Below are positions 34,244 through 43,116 of a stretch of DNA of 64,000 nt, one piece after another. The stretch is from Aureispira anguillae. GTDB lineage: Bacteria > Bacteroidota > Bacteroidia > Chitinophagales > Saprospiraceae. Position 1 is the stretch's first letter. Every line of letters starts with the position of its first letter. The DNA is taken from positions 3,405,716-3,469,715 of the forward strand of contig NZ_AP026867.1 in the NCBI RefSeq assembly GCF_026000115.1, read 5' to 3'. The position numbers and the translations under genes are program-made. The notes under the pieces were generated by a model that saw nothing but the letters and a program-made list of their open reading frames with translations, was not told the origin of the DNA and did not search any database.

Positions 34244-36787
34244 TTATTTAGGTTCAAAACCGAGTACAATGTTAAAGGCACCATAATCGGTCATTTTTTT
34301 GCTGCCATTTAGATGAGGTTTGTCAAAACCAATACCATAATCAAACCCAAGGGTTCCAAACATTGGTAAGAACACACGAACCCCCGCTCCAACAGAACGT
34401 TTTAACTGAAATGGGTTATAATCCTTAAACTCAGACCAAGCATTTCCTGCCTCCGCAAAAGCCAATACCCAAATTGTTGCACTAGGATTTGGAGAAATCA
34501 AGTAACGCAATTCCATTGTAATTTTGTTATAAATTGCTGCCCCCTGTGCATTCGCCGTTGATACATCATTGATAGGATCACGATACCCTCTCAAAGAAAT
34601 AATGTCTTTTCCTTGCAATCCTTGGAAGTTAGAAATACCATCTCCTCCCAACTCATAACGCTCAAATGGTGACAAGCCTACATTAGCATTGTAGAACCCT
34701 AAGAAGCCCATTTTGATGCCTACTTTTACCACAAAGTTTTTCACAATTTTGCCATACCATTCTGCCAAGAAATCCCATTTGTGATATTCTAATAATTTGA
34801 ATTTTTTAGCAGGGTCCATTGCCGCATAATCTGCTGCACTCTTATCGTCAAACAAAGAGTAAGGAAGGGTTAACTTTAGAGACAATGAAATATTTGATCC
34901 TTTTTGAGGAAAGATTGGATTATCAATAGAGTTTCTAGAAATCGTTTGACTCAAACTCAAGTTGTGAAAAGAACCAGTTGGAATTTCAAAATCATAACGG
35001 CGCAACAAGTCCATGTTTTGATAATTCAAGCTAATCTGATACACAAAGAAATCATCTGGAAAACGCAAACGAGTTCCTAAACCAACAGAAGCACCTGTGA
35101 TTTGCAAACGTTGAAAAGCAGAACTTTCTTGACTATACCCATTGTTAAAATTGGTATGATAAGCAGAAAGAGTAAACGAATTGGGTTTCTTCCCTCCCAA
35201 CCAAGGTTCTGTAAAAGAAAAGTTGTACGATTGGTAAAAACGACCATTGGTTTGTACTCGTAATGACAAACGTTGACCATCTCCTTGTGGCAATGGATTC
35301 CAAGCTTCTGGATTCAATAGGTTTCGCAAAGAAAAGTTATTAAACGTAACCCCTAGTGTACCAATAACACCACGACCTACACCTCCCCAACCCGCAGAAA
35401 GCTCTAGCTGATCCGATGGACGTTCTTCTACTATATATTCAATGTCTACTGTTCCTCGCTGAGGATTCACAGGAGTGTTAATTTGTAAATTTTCAGGATT
35501 AAAATAATTCAGCGCTGTCAATTCTCTTTGAGAACGAATAATATCTGAACGGCTAAATTTATTGCCTGGTAAGGTTCTTAATTCACGGCGAATCACATGC
35601 TCATGTGTACGGTCATTTCCCTTGATAATTACATTGGCAATAATCGCCACAGGACCTTCAGAAATACGAATTTCCAAATCCACAGAATCTTCACGAACTC
35701 CTTTTTCAATAGGCTCTGCACGGAAAAACAAATATCCATTATCCATATAAAGCGTACTGATGTCTCGCCCATTTCTATCAAAATTCAATCTTGTTTCGAT
35801 CAATTCTGCATTATATACATCCCCTCTTTTGATGCCCATAATATTATTGAGGATACGATCAGAATAAGTCGTATTTCCTCTAAATACAATATTGCCAAAT
35901 CGGTAAGTAGCTCCTTCATCAATATGAATATCAATGTGCATTACTTTACGATTCTTTTTCTGAACCAAATAAACAGAATCCTTGGTGATGATTGCATCTC
36001 TATGCCCTACATTATTATAGGCATTAATCAAGTTCTTTTTATCGGTTTCATACTCCTTTTCTATAAATTTAGAAGGTTTAAAGATTGCCCAAATATTGTT
36101 GCGTTTGGTTTCTTTCATAGAGCGGTACAACTTGCCTTTTTTCATTTTTTCTACTCCATGAAAATTAATTTTGGCAATGCGTACTCGTTTTCCTTTTTTG
36201 ATGTCAAAAATCCAACGAACAGAGTTTTTCAAAATCTTATCTTCTTCCTCTGTTACTTCAATTTCTACGTCCAAAAAGCCTTTTTCTACATAGATTTGTT
36301 TCAGAGCTTGAATAGCATGCAACTTCATAGCAGGGGTAGCAGCTCTACCCTTTTGCAAATAACGTTTAGTAGCTGCATTGGCATCATCGTGCTGCCCTTT
36401 AGGTATTCCCTTGTATCCATGACGAGCAAAACGAGGATATTCTTGCACTGCAATTTCTAAAAAGACAATATCTCCAATTCGTTTCTGAATGTTAATGTTA
36501 ACATCCACAAATAAGCCTTGTTTCCATAGCTTTCGAATAGCTTTAGAGATTTGATCACTAGGAATACGAATCGTTTTTCCTACTGTTAGCCCTGACAATG
36601 CAATAATTCCATTTGCGTCTGTATAATTTGCCCCAACAACTTCTATCCCCCCAATCTCATAGGTTTGAGATGTTTCATAATCAATCAATGGAGCAGGCTC
36701 TAATGAATCTACTTTTTCTTGCGCCCAAACAGCTTGGTTAGACCATAGCAACAGAACACATACCACACTAAATAACCTCTGAATCAT
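34244..36787 (-). CDS. bamA: Outer membrane assembly factor BamA, copy 1
   Basis: An 847-residue BamA that inserts beta-barrel proteins into the outer membrane. The ATG at 36787 gives a signal peptide (MIQRLFSVVCVLLLWSNQAVWA). Five POTRA-type repeats follow (about 40-440; the first opens YEIGGIEVVGANYTDANGII, the later ones VAIIANVIIKGNDRTHEHVI), then the Bac_surface_Ag beta-barrel (about 460-847) with GERF-loop-like and VRIFLPMFG/TLGFDYGIGFD final strands. The protein ends ...FNIVLGFEPK without the usual aromatic terminal residue. A TACTTTTG box lies about 190 bases upstream. It is the downstream member of a tandem pair; see the copy at 37275. Confidence 0.95.
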   Translation of the reverse strand: MIQRLFSVVCVLLLWSNQAVWAQEKVDSLEPAPLIDYETSQTYEIGGIEVVGANYTDANGIIALSGLTVGKTIRIPSDQISKAIRKLWKQGLFVDVNINIQKRIGDIVFLEIAVQEYPRFARHGYKGIPKGQHDDANAATKRYLQKGRAATPAMKLHAIQALKQIYVEKGFLDVEIEVTEEEDKILKNSVRWIFDIKKGKRVRIAKINFHGVEKMKKGKLYRSMKETKRNNIWAIFKPSKFIEKEYETDKKNLINAYNNVGHRDAIITKDSVYLVQKKNRKVMHIDIHIDEGATYRFGNIVFRGNTTYSDRILNNIMGIKRGDVYNAELIETRLNFDRNGRDISTLYMDNGYLFFRAEPIEKGVREDSVDLEIRISEGPVAIIANVIIKGNDRTHEHVIRRELRTLPGNKFSRSDIIRSQRELTALNYFNPENLQINTPVNPQRGTVDIEYIVEERPSDQLELSAGWGGVGRGVIGTLGVTFNNFSLRNLLNPEAWNPLPQGDGQRLSLRVQTNGRFYQSYNFSFTEPWLGGKKPNSFTLSAYHTNFNNGYSQESSAFQRLQITGASVGLGTRLRFPDDFFVYQISLNYQNMDLLRRYDFEIPTGSFHNLSLSQTISRNSIDNPIFPQKGSNISLSLKLTLPYSLFDDKSAADYAAMDPAKKFKLLEYHKWDFLAEWYGKIVKNFVVKVGIKMGFLGFYNANVGLSPFERYELGGDGISNFQGLQGKDIISLRGYRDPINDVSTANAQGAAIYNKITMELRYLISPNPSATIWVLAFAEAGNAWSEFKDYNPFQLKRSVGAGVRVFLPMFGTLGFDYGIGFDKPHLNGSKKMTDYGAFNIVLGFEPK

Positions 36788-37274
36788 AATATTTTTTATA
36801 ATAATAACAAGTACCAAACCTTCAACGGTTATATCTTAGACCAAGATACACCCCCTTTGATTTTTATCCGTCAAATAGTTAACCAAAAAACAGCCGATTT
36901 ACATACCCTATAGAACATTGAATCCATACCTGATGCCAACTCTGTTTTTTACTCAAACCTATAAACGATGAATTTCGCACAAAAGTAAGGTAATCTAATA
37001 GCAATAAGAAAATATATCTCTTAAAATAGTAAAAAAGCAGGTACTTATTTTTTTATAAACTCCCCTCCTTAAAAGATATTATCTCCTTAAGCCTCATTAT
37101 TATTAAGAACAAAAGCTTATAGCACTAATTATTTTTGTTCTTTGCCAACTCAAAGAATCATTATTTTTAATTTATTTTTTAATCATGATGATCACAAAGC
37201 AACATTCATGAAATAATTGTTTCGTGACCATCATTAATCTTTACGTTTTAATACTCCAAACCAATTGCTTGCTG
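36788..37274. other. Gap between the two bamA genes
   Basis: AT-rich. It contains the -7 box at 36980-36987 and an imperfect hairpin at about 37185-37233 (arms ATGATGATCAC and GTGACCATCAT, one mismatch), which may be a weak terminator of the upstream copy. A TTCTTTGCCAACTCAAAGAA stretch at about 37139 resembles the end motif of the family B repeats. Confidence 0.4.
36980..36987 (-). promoter_or_regulatory. -7 box upstream of bamA copy 1
   Basis: The minus strand reads TACTTTTG, a TAnnTTTG match. It would give a leader of about 185 bases. The matching place before copy 2 is degenerate. Confidence 0.35.
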
Positions 37275-39800
37275 TTATTTAGGCTCTACCCCCAATACAA
37301 TATTAAATGTTCCGTATTTAGTAATGTCCTTTACTCCGTCCAAACCAGGTTTGTCAAAACCCAATCCATAATCAAAACCAAGGGTTCCAAAAGCAGGTAA
37401 AAAGACCCGAATCCCCAATCCAGCAGAACGTTTTAAATTAAATGGATTATAATTTTTAAAATCCGACCAAACATTCCCTGCTTCTGCAAATGCCAATACC
37501 CAGATCATAGCACTAGGATTCGGAGAAATCAAGTAGCGAAATTCTACACTAAATTTATTATAGATGGCGGCACCATTCGCATTGGCTGCCAAATGCCCCA
37601 CGTCATACCCTCGCAAAGAGATAACATCTTTTCCTTGTATCGTTTGAGGATTAGAAATTCCATTGCCTCCCAATTCATAACGGTCAAATGGAGTTAAACC
37701 GATATTGGGATTGTAATACCCCAAAAAGCCTGCTTTTAGCCCCAACTTCACCACAAAATTCTTAGCCAATTGCCCATACCATTCACTGATAAAGTCCCAT
37801 TTGTGGTATTCTACCATTTTGTATTTTTGTGCCTCGGTCATTGATGTATAATCTGAAGTGCTTTGATTCGAAAATAGCGAATAAGGCAGCGTTAAACTTA
37901 AGGTCAAAGCGATGTTAGAACCTTTGGTTGGGAAAATGGGGTTGTCAATAGAATTTCTTGACAGGGTTTGGCTAAAACTTAAGTTGTGATAAGTTCCTGA
38001 GCTAATATTGAGGTCGCCCCATCTTAATAAATCCATTTTTTTATAATTAACACTGGCCTGATAAACAAAAAAATCATCTGGAAAATTCAAGCGTGTTCCC
38101 CAACCCAAGGTCACCCCAGCCACCTGAAAACGCTCCAAAGCAGAACTTTCTGGAGTATATCCATTTGAAAAGTTAGAATAATAAGCCGATAGGGTTAGCG
38201 AATTGGGCTTTTTGCCCCCCAACCAAGGCTCTGTAAAAGAAAAATTATACGATTGATAAGCAGGTCCATTGGTCTGTATCCGAAACGATAAGGTTTGACC
38301 ATCCCCTGCTGGCAAGGGGCTCCAGGTCTCAGGTTTTAAAAATTGTCGCAACGAAAAATTGGTTAATTTTAACCCTACTGTACCAAAAACCGTTGATCCT
38401 CCCCACCCCGCAGACAATTCGATTTGATCCGACACTTTCTCTTCAACAACATATTCAATATCTACGGTCCCTTTTTCAATATTAACAGGAGTATTAATTT
38501 GTAAACTTTCGGGATTAAAATAATTCAGAGCGATTAGTTCTCGCTGTGATCGAATCAAATCTGATCGGCTAAATTTATTGCCTGGTAATGTTCTCAATTC
38601 TCTACGGATCACATGTTCACTGGTTCTGGAATTACCTGTTATCGTTACTTTTCCAATCGTTGCTATAGGTCCTTCAACCATTCGAATTTCTAAATCTATT
38701 GAATCTCCGTTCACACCTTTCTCAATTGGATCCGCTCGAAAAAACAAATAACCATTGTCCATATAAAGCGTCTTAATATCTCGTCCGTTTCGGTCAAACT
38801 CTAGCCGAGTATTCATCAAACTGCTGTTATAAACATCTCCCTTTTTAATGCCCATAATATTGTGCAATATTCGATCAGAATAAGTGGTGTTCCCCTTGAA
38901 CGTAATATCCCCAAACCGATAGGTATTTCCTTCGTCTATATGTAGGTCTATATGCAAGACTTTTCGATTTTTTTTCTGGACTAAATACACCGAATCTTTA
39001 ATAATTTTAGCATCTCTATTTCCGATTTCATTATAATAGGCAATTAGATGTTGTTTGTCTGTTTCATAAGCTTCTTTTATAAACTTAGAAGGCTTCAACA
39101 AAGCCCAAATATTGTTGCGTTTAGTTTCTTTCATAGAACGGTACAATTTGCCCTTTTTGACCTTTTTTAGCCCATGAAAATTGATCTTTTCAATACGAAC
39201 TCTTTTGCCCTTTTTGATGTTAAAAATCCATCGAACAGCATTCTTAAAAATAGCATCCTCTTCTTCTTCTACCTCAATAGATACCTCCAAAAATCCCTTT
39301 TCAACATACAGCTCTTTTAGGGCAGAAATAGCTTGTTTTTTCATCGCAGGAGTTGCGGCCTTTCCCTTGTGCAAATAGCGTCTAGTAGCTGCATTGGCAT
39401 CATCATGCTGCCCTTTTGGAATCCCCTTATAAGCATGCCTAGCAAAACGGGGATATTCTTGCACTTTAATCTCTAAAAAAACAATATCTCCAACCTGTTT
39501 TTGAATGTTGATTCCTACATCGACAAACAAGCCTTGTTTCCAAATTTTTCGAATCGCCTTAGACAATTGATCGCTTGGAATCCGAATTGCTTCCCCTACT
39601 AATAAACCCGAAATAGCAACAATTCCTTTGGCATCTGTATGCACCGCTCCAACTACTTCTATTCCGCCAATTTCATAGGTTTGTGCTGTCTCATAATTTA
39701 CTTGATTTGGTCTTTGAGAACTATCTTCTGATTGAGCCCAAATAAAAGGTTTTACCAATAACAATAGTAGTGTTATAGCAATAAGAATTCTTTTTATCAT
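37275..39800 (-). CDS. Outer membrane assembly factor BamA, copy 2 (tandem paralog)
   Basis: An 841-residue BamA with a signal peptide (MIKRILIAITLLLLLVKPFIWA), five POTRA-type repeats and a Bac_surface_Ag barrel, collinear over its whole length with the copy at 34244: both share YEIGGIEVVGA, IPKGQHDDANAAT and SFTEPWLGGKKPNS stretches. Differences cluster in barrel loops and surface residues (for example the region at about 470-490, where this copy lacks a few residues, and about 690-720). Only the N-terminal linker and signal peptide have fully diverged. The copy may handle a special client set or be expressed under other conditions; which copy is the housekeeping one cannot be told. The ATG at 39800 is used. 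Confidence 0.93.
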   Translation of the reverse strand: MIKRILIAITLLLLLVKPFIWAQSEDSSQRPNQVNYETAQTYEIGGIEVVGAVHTDAKGIVAISGLLVGEAIRIPSDQLSKAIRKIWKQGLFVDVGINIQKQVGDIVFLEIKVQEYPRFARHAYKGIPKGQHDDANAATRRYLHKGKAATPAMKKQAISALKELYVEKGFLEVSIEVEEEEDAIFKNAVRWIFNIKKGKRVRIEKINFHGLKKVKKGKLYRSMKETKRNNIWALLKPSKFIKEAYETDKQHLIAYYNEIGNRDAKIIKDSVYLVQKKNRKVLHIDLHIDEGNTYRFGDITFKGNTTYSDRILHNIMGIKKGDVYNSSLMNTRLEFDRNGRDIKTLYMDNGYLFFRADPIEKGVNGDSIDLEIRMVEGPIATIGKVTITGNSRTSEHVIRRELRTLPGNKFSRSDLIRSQRELIALNYFNPESLQINTPVNIEKGTVDIEYVVEEKVSDQIELSAGWGGSTVFGTVGLKLTNFSLRQFLKPETWSPLPAGDGQTLSFRIQTNGPAYQSYNFSFTEPWLGGKKPNSLTLSAYYSNFSNGYTPESSALERFQVAGVTLGWGTRLNFPDDFFVYQASVNYKKMDLLRWGDLNISSGTYHNLSFSQTLSRNSIDNPIFPTKGSNIALTLSLTLPYSLFSNQSTSDYTSMTEAQKYKMVEYHKWDFISEWYGQLAKNFVVKLGLKAGFLGYYNPNIGLTPFDRYELGGNGISNPQTIQGKDVISLRGYDVGHLAANANGAAIYNKFSVEFRYLISPNPSAMIWVLAFAEAGNVWSDFKNYNPFNLKRSAGLGIRVFLPAFGTLGFDYGLGFDKPGLDGVKDITKYGTFNIVLGVEPK

Positions 39801-39904
39801 AATTATTTTTATAATAAAATATACATTATATAATAATATAACTATCTAACCAATAGCTATACTTTTAGTAAAAAAAAGTGGAAATTTTACGCTGTGTTGT
39901 TGTT

Positions 39905-39912
39905 CAAATTTA
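39905..39912 (-). promoter_or_regulatory. -7 box upstream of bamA copy 2
   Basis: The minus strand reads TAAATTTG, an exact TAnnTTTG match, about 105 bases before the ATG at 39800. No -33 TTG is found. Confidence 0.35.
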
Positions 39913-40066
39913 TAAACGCTAAGCTTCTAAAAAAGGTAAGGTAGTTGTGCTTAATATTTTTTAGTTTTTCTGCTAAAAAAACAAAATGCATTGCTCATCA
40001 GTTAATTACAGAAGCCCTTAAAATGAACAATAATTACTAAAATAATGCTTCAAAACCATCTAAAAC

Positions 40067-40074
40067 TATCTTTG
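40067..40074 (+). promoter_or_regulatory. -7 box for the isopenicillin-N-synthase-like gene
   Basis: TATCTTTG, an exact TAnnTTTG match, about 105 bases before the ATG at 40180. No clear -33 TTG. Confidence 0.35.
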
Positions 40075-40179
40075 TAACAATAACTTGGGAACTCTTTTCT
40101 ATAAGCGCTTTTTCAACTGCTTCTAATATTGTATATTCGCAACAAACACTTGTTCAATTTTCTATAAAACAAATTTAAT

Positions 40180-41139
40180 ATGGCTTTACAGACCGTTCCA
40201 ACTGTTGACTATCACGATTTTATATCTGGAGACCCTCAAAAAAGAACTCAGTTTATTCAAGATTTGGGAGATGCATTTTCTCAAATAGGGTTTGTCGTTG
40301 TAAAAAATCACGGAGTATCCGAAGAATTGCGCCAAGAGCTTTTCCAAGTTTCCAAAGATATTTTTGACCAACCTCAAGAGATCAAACAAAAATATGAGGA
40401 TTTAAATAATGGTGGACAAAGAGGCTATATCTCTAAAGGTAGAGAGACTGCAAAAGGTGAAAAAGTACCTGATTTAAAAGAATTTTGGCATATCGGACAA
40501 GAGGTCACTGACGAGCCTGCGTTGAAAGCTGAATATCCCAACAACATTTGGATGGATGAAGTTCCTGCTCTAGAAAGTACAGGGGTAAAAGTCTATACAA
40601 CTTTTGAACAAACAGGTCGTAATTTGCTTCGTGCGATTGCGCTTTATTTGGATTTGGACGAACACTACTTTGATGCTAAGATTCATAACGGAAATAGCAT
40701 ATTACGTTTGTTGCATTACTTCCCTGTTGAAAATATAGATGAAGTAGAGGAAGGTGCTGTTCGTGCTGCTGCCCATGGTGATATTAATCTGATTACATTA
40801 CTTATGGGCGGATCTGCCAAAGGCTTGCAAGCTCAAAACTCAGCGGGTGAATGGGTAGATGTTTCTCCTAATGAAAATGAAATTGTTATCAATATTGGTG
40901 ATATGTTACATCGCCACACCAATGGGCGTTTAAAATCAACGATTCATCGTGTTATAAACCTAGACAAAGAGTCTATGCGTTTCCCAAGATATTCCGCTCC
41001 CTTCTTCTTGCATCCTAGAAGCGATATGGATTTGTCTTGTTTGCCCAACTGTGTTACCGAAGAAACACCAAAAGGTTACGAAGATATTACAGCAGGTCAA
41101 TTTTTGGATGAGCGCATCCGTGAATTAGGACTCAAATAA
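40180..41139 (+). CDS. 2-oxoglutarate/Fe(II) oxygenase, isopenicillin N synthase-like
   Basis: A 319-residue non-haem iron oxygenase of the DIOX/IPNS type. The N-terminal DIOX_N domain is seen as QIGFVVVKNHGVSEELRQELF and the core as a jelly roll with the iron triad H-x-D ... H in AAHGDINLITLL and STIHRVIN, and the 2-oxoglutarate-binding R-x-S in RYSAPFFLHP. Plant and bacterial members hydroxylate or cyclise small molecules; the sequence does not tell the substrate. It has its own candidate promoter and a strong terminator, so it is probably monocistronic. It converges with the AlkB-like gene. Confidence 0.9.
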   Translation: MALQTVPTVDYHDFISGDPQKRTQFIQDLGDAFSQIGFVVVKNHGVSEELRQELFQVSKDIFDQPQEIKQKYEDLNNGGQRGYISKGRETAKGEKVPDLKEFWHIGQEVTDEPALKAEYPNNIWMDEVPALESTGVKVYTTFEQTGRNLLRAIALYLDLDEHYFDAKIHNGNSILRLLHYFPVENIDEVEEGAVRAAAHGDINLITLLMGGSAKGLQAQNSAGEWVDVSPNENEIVINIGDMLHRHTNGRLKSTIHRVINLDKESMRFPRYSAPFFLHPRSDMDLSCLPNCVTEETPKGYEDITAGQFLDERIRELGLK

Positions 41140-41150
41140 GCAACTTATTT

Positions 41151-41187
41151 TAGGAGTTATGGGCAAGCCTATAACTCCTATTTTTTT
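41151..41187 (+). terminator. Terminator after the oxygenase gene
   Basis: TAGGAGTTATGGG (41151-41163) pairs with CCTATAACTCCTA (41168-41180) with one wobble, followed by a run of T. It lies 11 bases past the stop. Confidence 0.88.
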
Positions 41188-41191
41188 AGCA

Positions 41192-41782
41192 TTACTGTTC
41201 ATAAACCCGTAATGTTACGGATATTCTTCGGTTTTTGAAACGGACAAAATGAGGTACTTCATGCGTCCAAGCTTTGTTCGTATCCCAAGGAATAATCACA
41301 ACTGTTCCATTCTTAACCACAAAGTCTTGATACCCTTTGCCCCTCCAAGGACGAAAACGAAAAATGCGCTCTTCTCCCATCGAAATGGTTACAATTGGAG
41401 TGCCAACCAACAAGCCCAATGGGGAGTCCCGATGAGGACCAATGTAATGTTTTTTTTCTCCTTCGTACCAATTTAATAGTAAGCTGTTCATCTGTGGATG
41501 AATTTGTGCTTGGCACCAATTCTGAAAAGGCTTTAAACTTGTTGTAATGGGTAAGGAATTTTGTTTAGACCCCGTATAGACATAATCAAAACCATACGCT
41601 TGTTGCCAACGGGGCGTTGGTATTTCTTTGCCTAAAATCTTGACAAGGTGGTATTCTTTAGGGTGCAAATCCCATAACGCCTCAAAAGAAGGAAGAGATG
41701 CCAGAAAATCTTCAGGAAGTTGTCCTATAAAAATAGAATGGGTAGCATCTAGTTGCTGTTCCTCAAACAAGTTCTTATTCAT
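41192..41782 (-). CDS. AlkB-like 2-oxoglutarate-dependent dioxygenase
   Basis: A 196-residue member of the AlkB-like 2OG-Fe(II) oxygenase family, which in characterised members removes methyl groups from damaged DNA or RNA bases. The iron ligands are in GPHRDSP (His, Asp) and WTHEVP (His), and the 2-oxoglutarate Arg is in NRRISVTLR; a typical I-x-x-I/V-S-x-G-x-x-R-x-F-R-F-R strand is also present (VTISMGEERIFRFR). The length fits short AlkB homologues (ALKBH2/3-like). It has no ada or other methyl-repair gene beside it. The ATG at 41782 is used. Confidence 0.88.
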   Translation of the reverse strand: MNKNLFEEQQLDATHSIFIGQLPEDFLASLPSFEALWDLHPKEYHLVKILGKEIPTPRWQQAYGFDYVYTGSKQNSLPITTSLKPFQNWCQAQIHPQMNSLLLNWYEGEKKHYIGPHRDSPLGLLVGTPIVTISMGEERIFRFRPWRGKGYQDFVVKNGTVVIIPWDTNKAWTHEVPHFVRFKNRRISVTLRVYEQ

Positions 41783-41811
41783 AAACTATTTAAATTTGGC
41801 TTATAAAAATA

Positions 41812-41851
41812 ATAGTTCGTTGATTTTTATTTCAAAAAATCAACGAACTAT
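41812..41851. promoter_or_regulatory. Perfect 17-bp inverted repeat between divergent genes
   Basis: Arms 41812-41828 and 41835-41851 are exact complements around a 6-base loop, starting ATAGTTCGTTGATTTTT. It lies between the divergent AlkB-like and Crp/Fnr-type genes. No transcript should end here, so it may be an operator or a repeat hairpin. A single family A end, AACGGAGTAAT, is at 41931-41941, 29 bases before the Crp-like ATG. Confidence 0.4.
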
Positions 41852-41969
41852 GGTAAAACTTAGTTGAGTGTTTCTAGTTACACTAAGTTAAGTATTTTAT
41901 TTTAATAACCCTGCATTTAGTATCATTTTAAACGGAGTAATGTAGGGCAAAACATTCCATTCAACAATT

Positions 41970-42536
41970 ATGAAAGGTATCAAACGAGCATTTGACCAGA
42001 TGGTTCAACTTAGTGAAGCAGATTGGCATTTTTTTGCCTCCAAGCTTCAAAAGAAAGGCGTACCCAAAAAAAGTTTATTGCTAAAACTTCAACAAACCGA
42101 ACAGCAGCTTTCTTTTTTAGAACGTGGAATGGTTCGTTATTATATCCCCAAAGAAGAAAATGATTTGACCTTTGGTTTTTCTTTTGAAGGCGAATTTGTC
42201 GCTGCCTATGATTCTTTTCTAACACAACGTCCCTCCCATTACCAAATAGAAACACTCGCCCCAACTGTTCTCTGGCAAATCTCCCATCAGGATTTACAGG
42301 AAGTTTATGCGCAGACCCAACAAGGAATAGAAATTGGGCGCTTAATGGCCGAGCAGTTATTTCTAAAAAAATCAAAACGGGAACTGGCTTTGCTCAATCA
42401 AAGTGCCGAAGAACGCTACTTGAATTTATTTGAAGAACGCCCAGAGTTAATTCTCCAAATTCCTCTAAAATATATTGCTTCTTATATTGGAATTACTCCC
42501 CAAGCATTGAGCCGAATCCGCAAACGAATTTCTTAA
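41970..42536 (+). CDS. Crp/Fnr family transcriptional regulator
   Basis: A 188-residue regulator with an N-terminal cyclic-nucleotide-binding-like fold (about 15-115; LLKLQQTEQQLSFLERGMVRYY and FSFEGEFVAAYDSFLTQRPS replace the cAMP-binding loop) and a C-terminal winged helix (about 145-188; IPLKYIASYIGITPQALSRIRKRI), in which the recognition helix is ITPQALSRIRKR. This is the short Crp-like type common in Bacteroidota, and the nucleotide-binding residues of Crp are not conserved, so the ligand is unknown. The DoxX gene follows 77 bases later with its own promoter; it may be a target. Confidence 0.9.
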   Translation: MKGIKRAFDQMVQLSEADWHFFASKLQKKGVPKKSLLLKLQQTEQQLSFLERGMVRYYIPKEENDLTFGFSFEGEFVAAYDSFLTQRPSHYQIETLAPTVLWQISHQDLQEVYAQTQQGIEIGRLMAEQLFLKKSKRELALLNQSAEERYLNLFEERPELILQIPLKYIASYIGITPQALSRIRKRIS

Positions 42537-42546
42537 CTTGGGTTCA

Positions 42547-42577
42547 TTGTTTAGCGTTGGTTTTAGGTTTATTTTTG
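42547..42577 (+). promoter_or_regulatory. Promoter of the DoxX gene
   Basis: TTG (42547-42549), 20 bases, then TATTTTTG (42570-42577), a full TAnnTTTG match. The leader is about 30 bases. Confidence 0.6.
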
Positions 42578-42612
42578 TAAAAAATTAAGGATAAACTTAA
42601 ATCATAAACCTG

Positions 42613-43116
42613 ATGAAGCCATTGATTGTTTTACTCGTTTCCTTTGTATTTGCGCTGTTCATACTGCGTTATAAAAAAAATACAAGCCCCTATACCTTAG
42701 CCGCACAAATCGCCATGGCAATAATGCTTTTGTTTACCTCTATTGGTCATTTTGCTTTTGCCAAAGGGATGGCGCTTATGCTCCCCGATTTTATTCCTAT
42801 GAAAATTCTTGTTATTTATGCTACAGGTGTCTTAGAAGTGCTCTTTGCCATTGGCTTATTGATTCCTAGCATTCGCCCCTTGGTTGCTTGGCTAATTATC
42901 TTATTTTTTATAGGGATTATTCCTTGTAATATAAAAGCGGCATTAGAGCAAATCAATTATCAAACGGCTGCTTATGATGGTCCTGATTGGACGTACTTAT
43001 GGTTTAGAATTCCATTGCAAGTTTTTTTTATAGGATGGGTTTATTTTTCTAGTATTTATAATAAAAATGGTTCTTTGACAACCCGAACAGAGCTTGCGAC
43101 CTCACGAACAGAGTGA
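42613..43116 (+). CDS. DoxX-like membrane protein with repeat-derived C terminus
   Basis: A 167-residue inner-membrane protein of the DoxX/SURF4-like group, with helices at about 3-20, 30-50, 65-88, 92-112 and 128-146 and the typical ATGVLEVLFAIGLLIP segment. The last 15 residues, GSLTTRTELATSRTE, and the stop codon are read from the family B repeat beginning at 43069. The real gene end was therefore displaced, and the native stop must have lain beyond the insertion point or been replaced. DoxX proteins are linked to redox and thiosulfate metabolism, but a role here is not shown. It follows a Crp-like regulator. Confidence 0.8.
   Translation: MKPLIVLLVSFVFALFILRYKKNTSPYTLAAQIAMAIMLLFTSIGHFAFAKGMALMLPDFIPMKILVIYATGVLEVLFAIGLLIPSIRPLVAWLIILFFIGIIPCNIKAALEQINYQTAAYDGPDWTYLWFRIPLQVFFIGWVYFSSIYNKNGSLTTRTELATSRTE

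Larger units (their letters stand above)
39801..40179. other. Divergent promoter region between bamA copy 2 and the oxygenase
   Basis: AT-rich, no coding frame. It carries the minus-strand box at 39905 and the plus-strand box at 40067 and nothing else recognised. Confidence 0.4.

Noticed and set aside
35597-36460. A 287-codon frame antisense to bamA copy 1
   Set aside because: Composition and position show a shadow of the bamA frame; no start signal and no match to any family.
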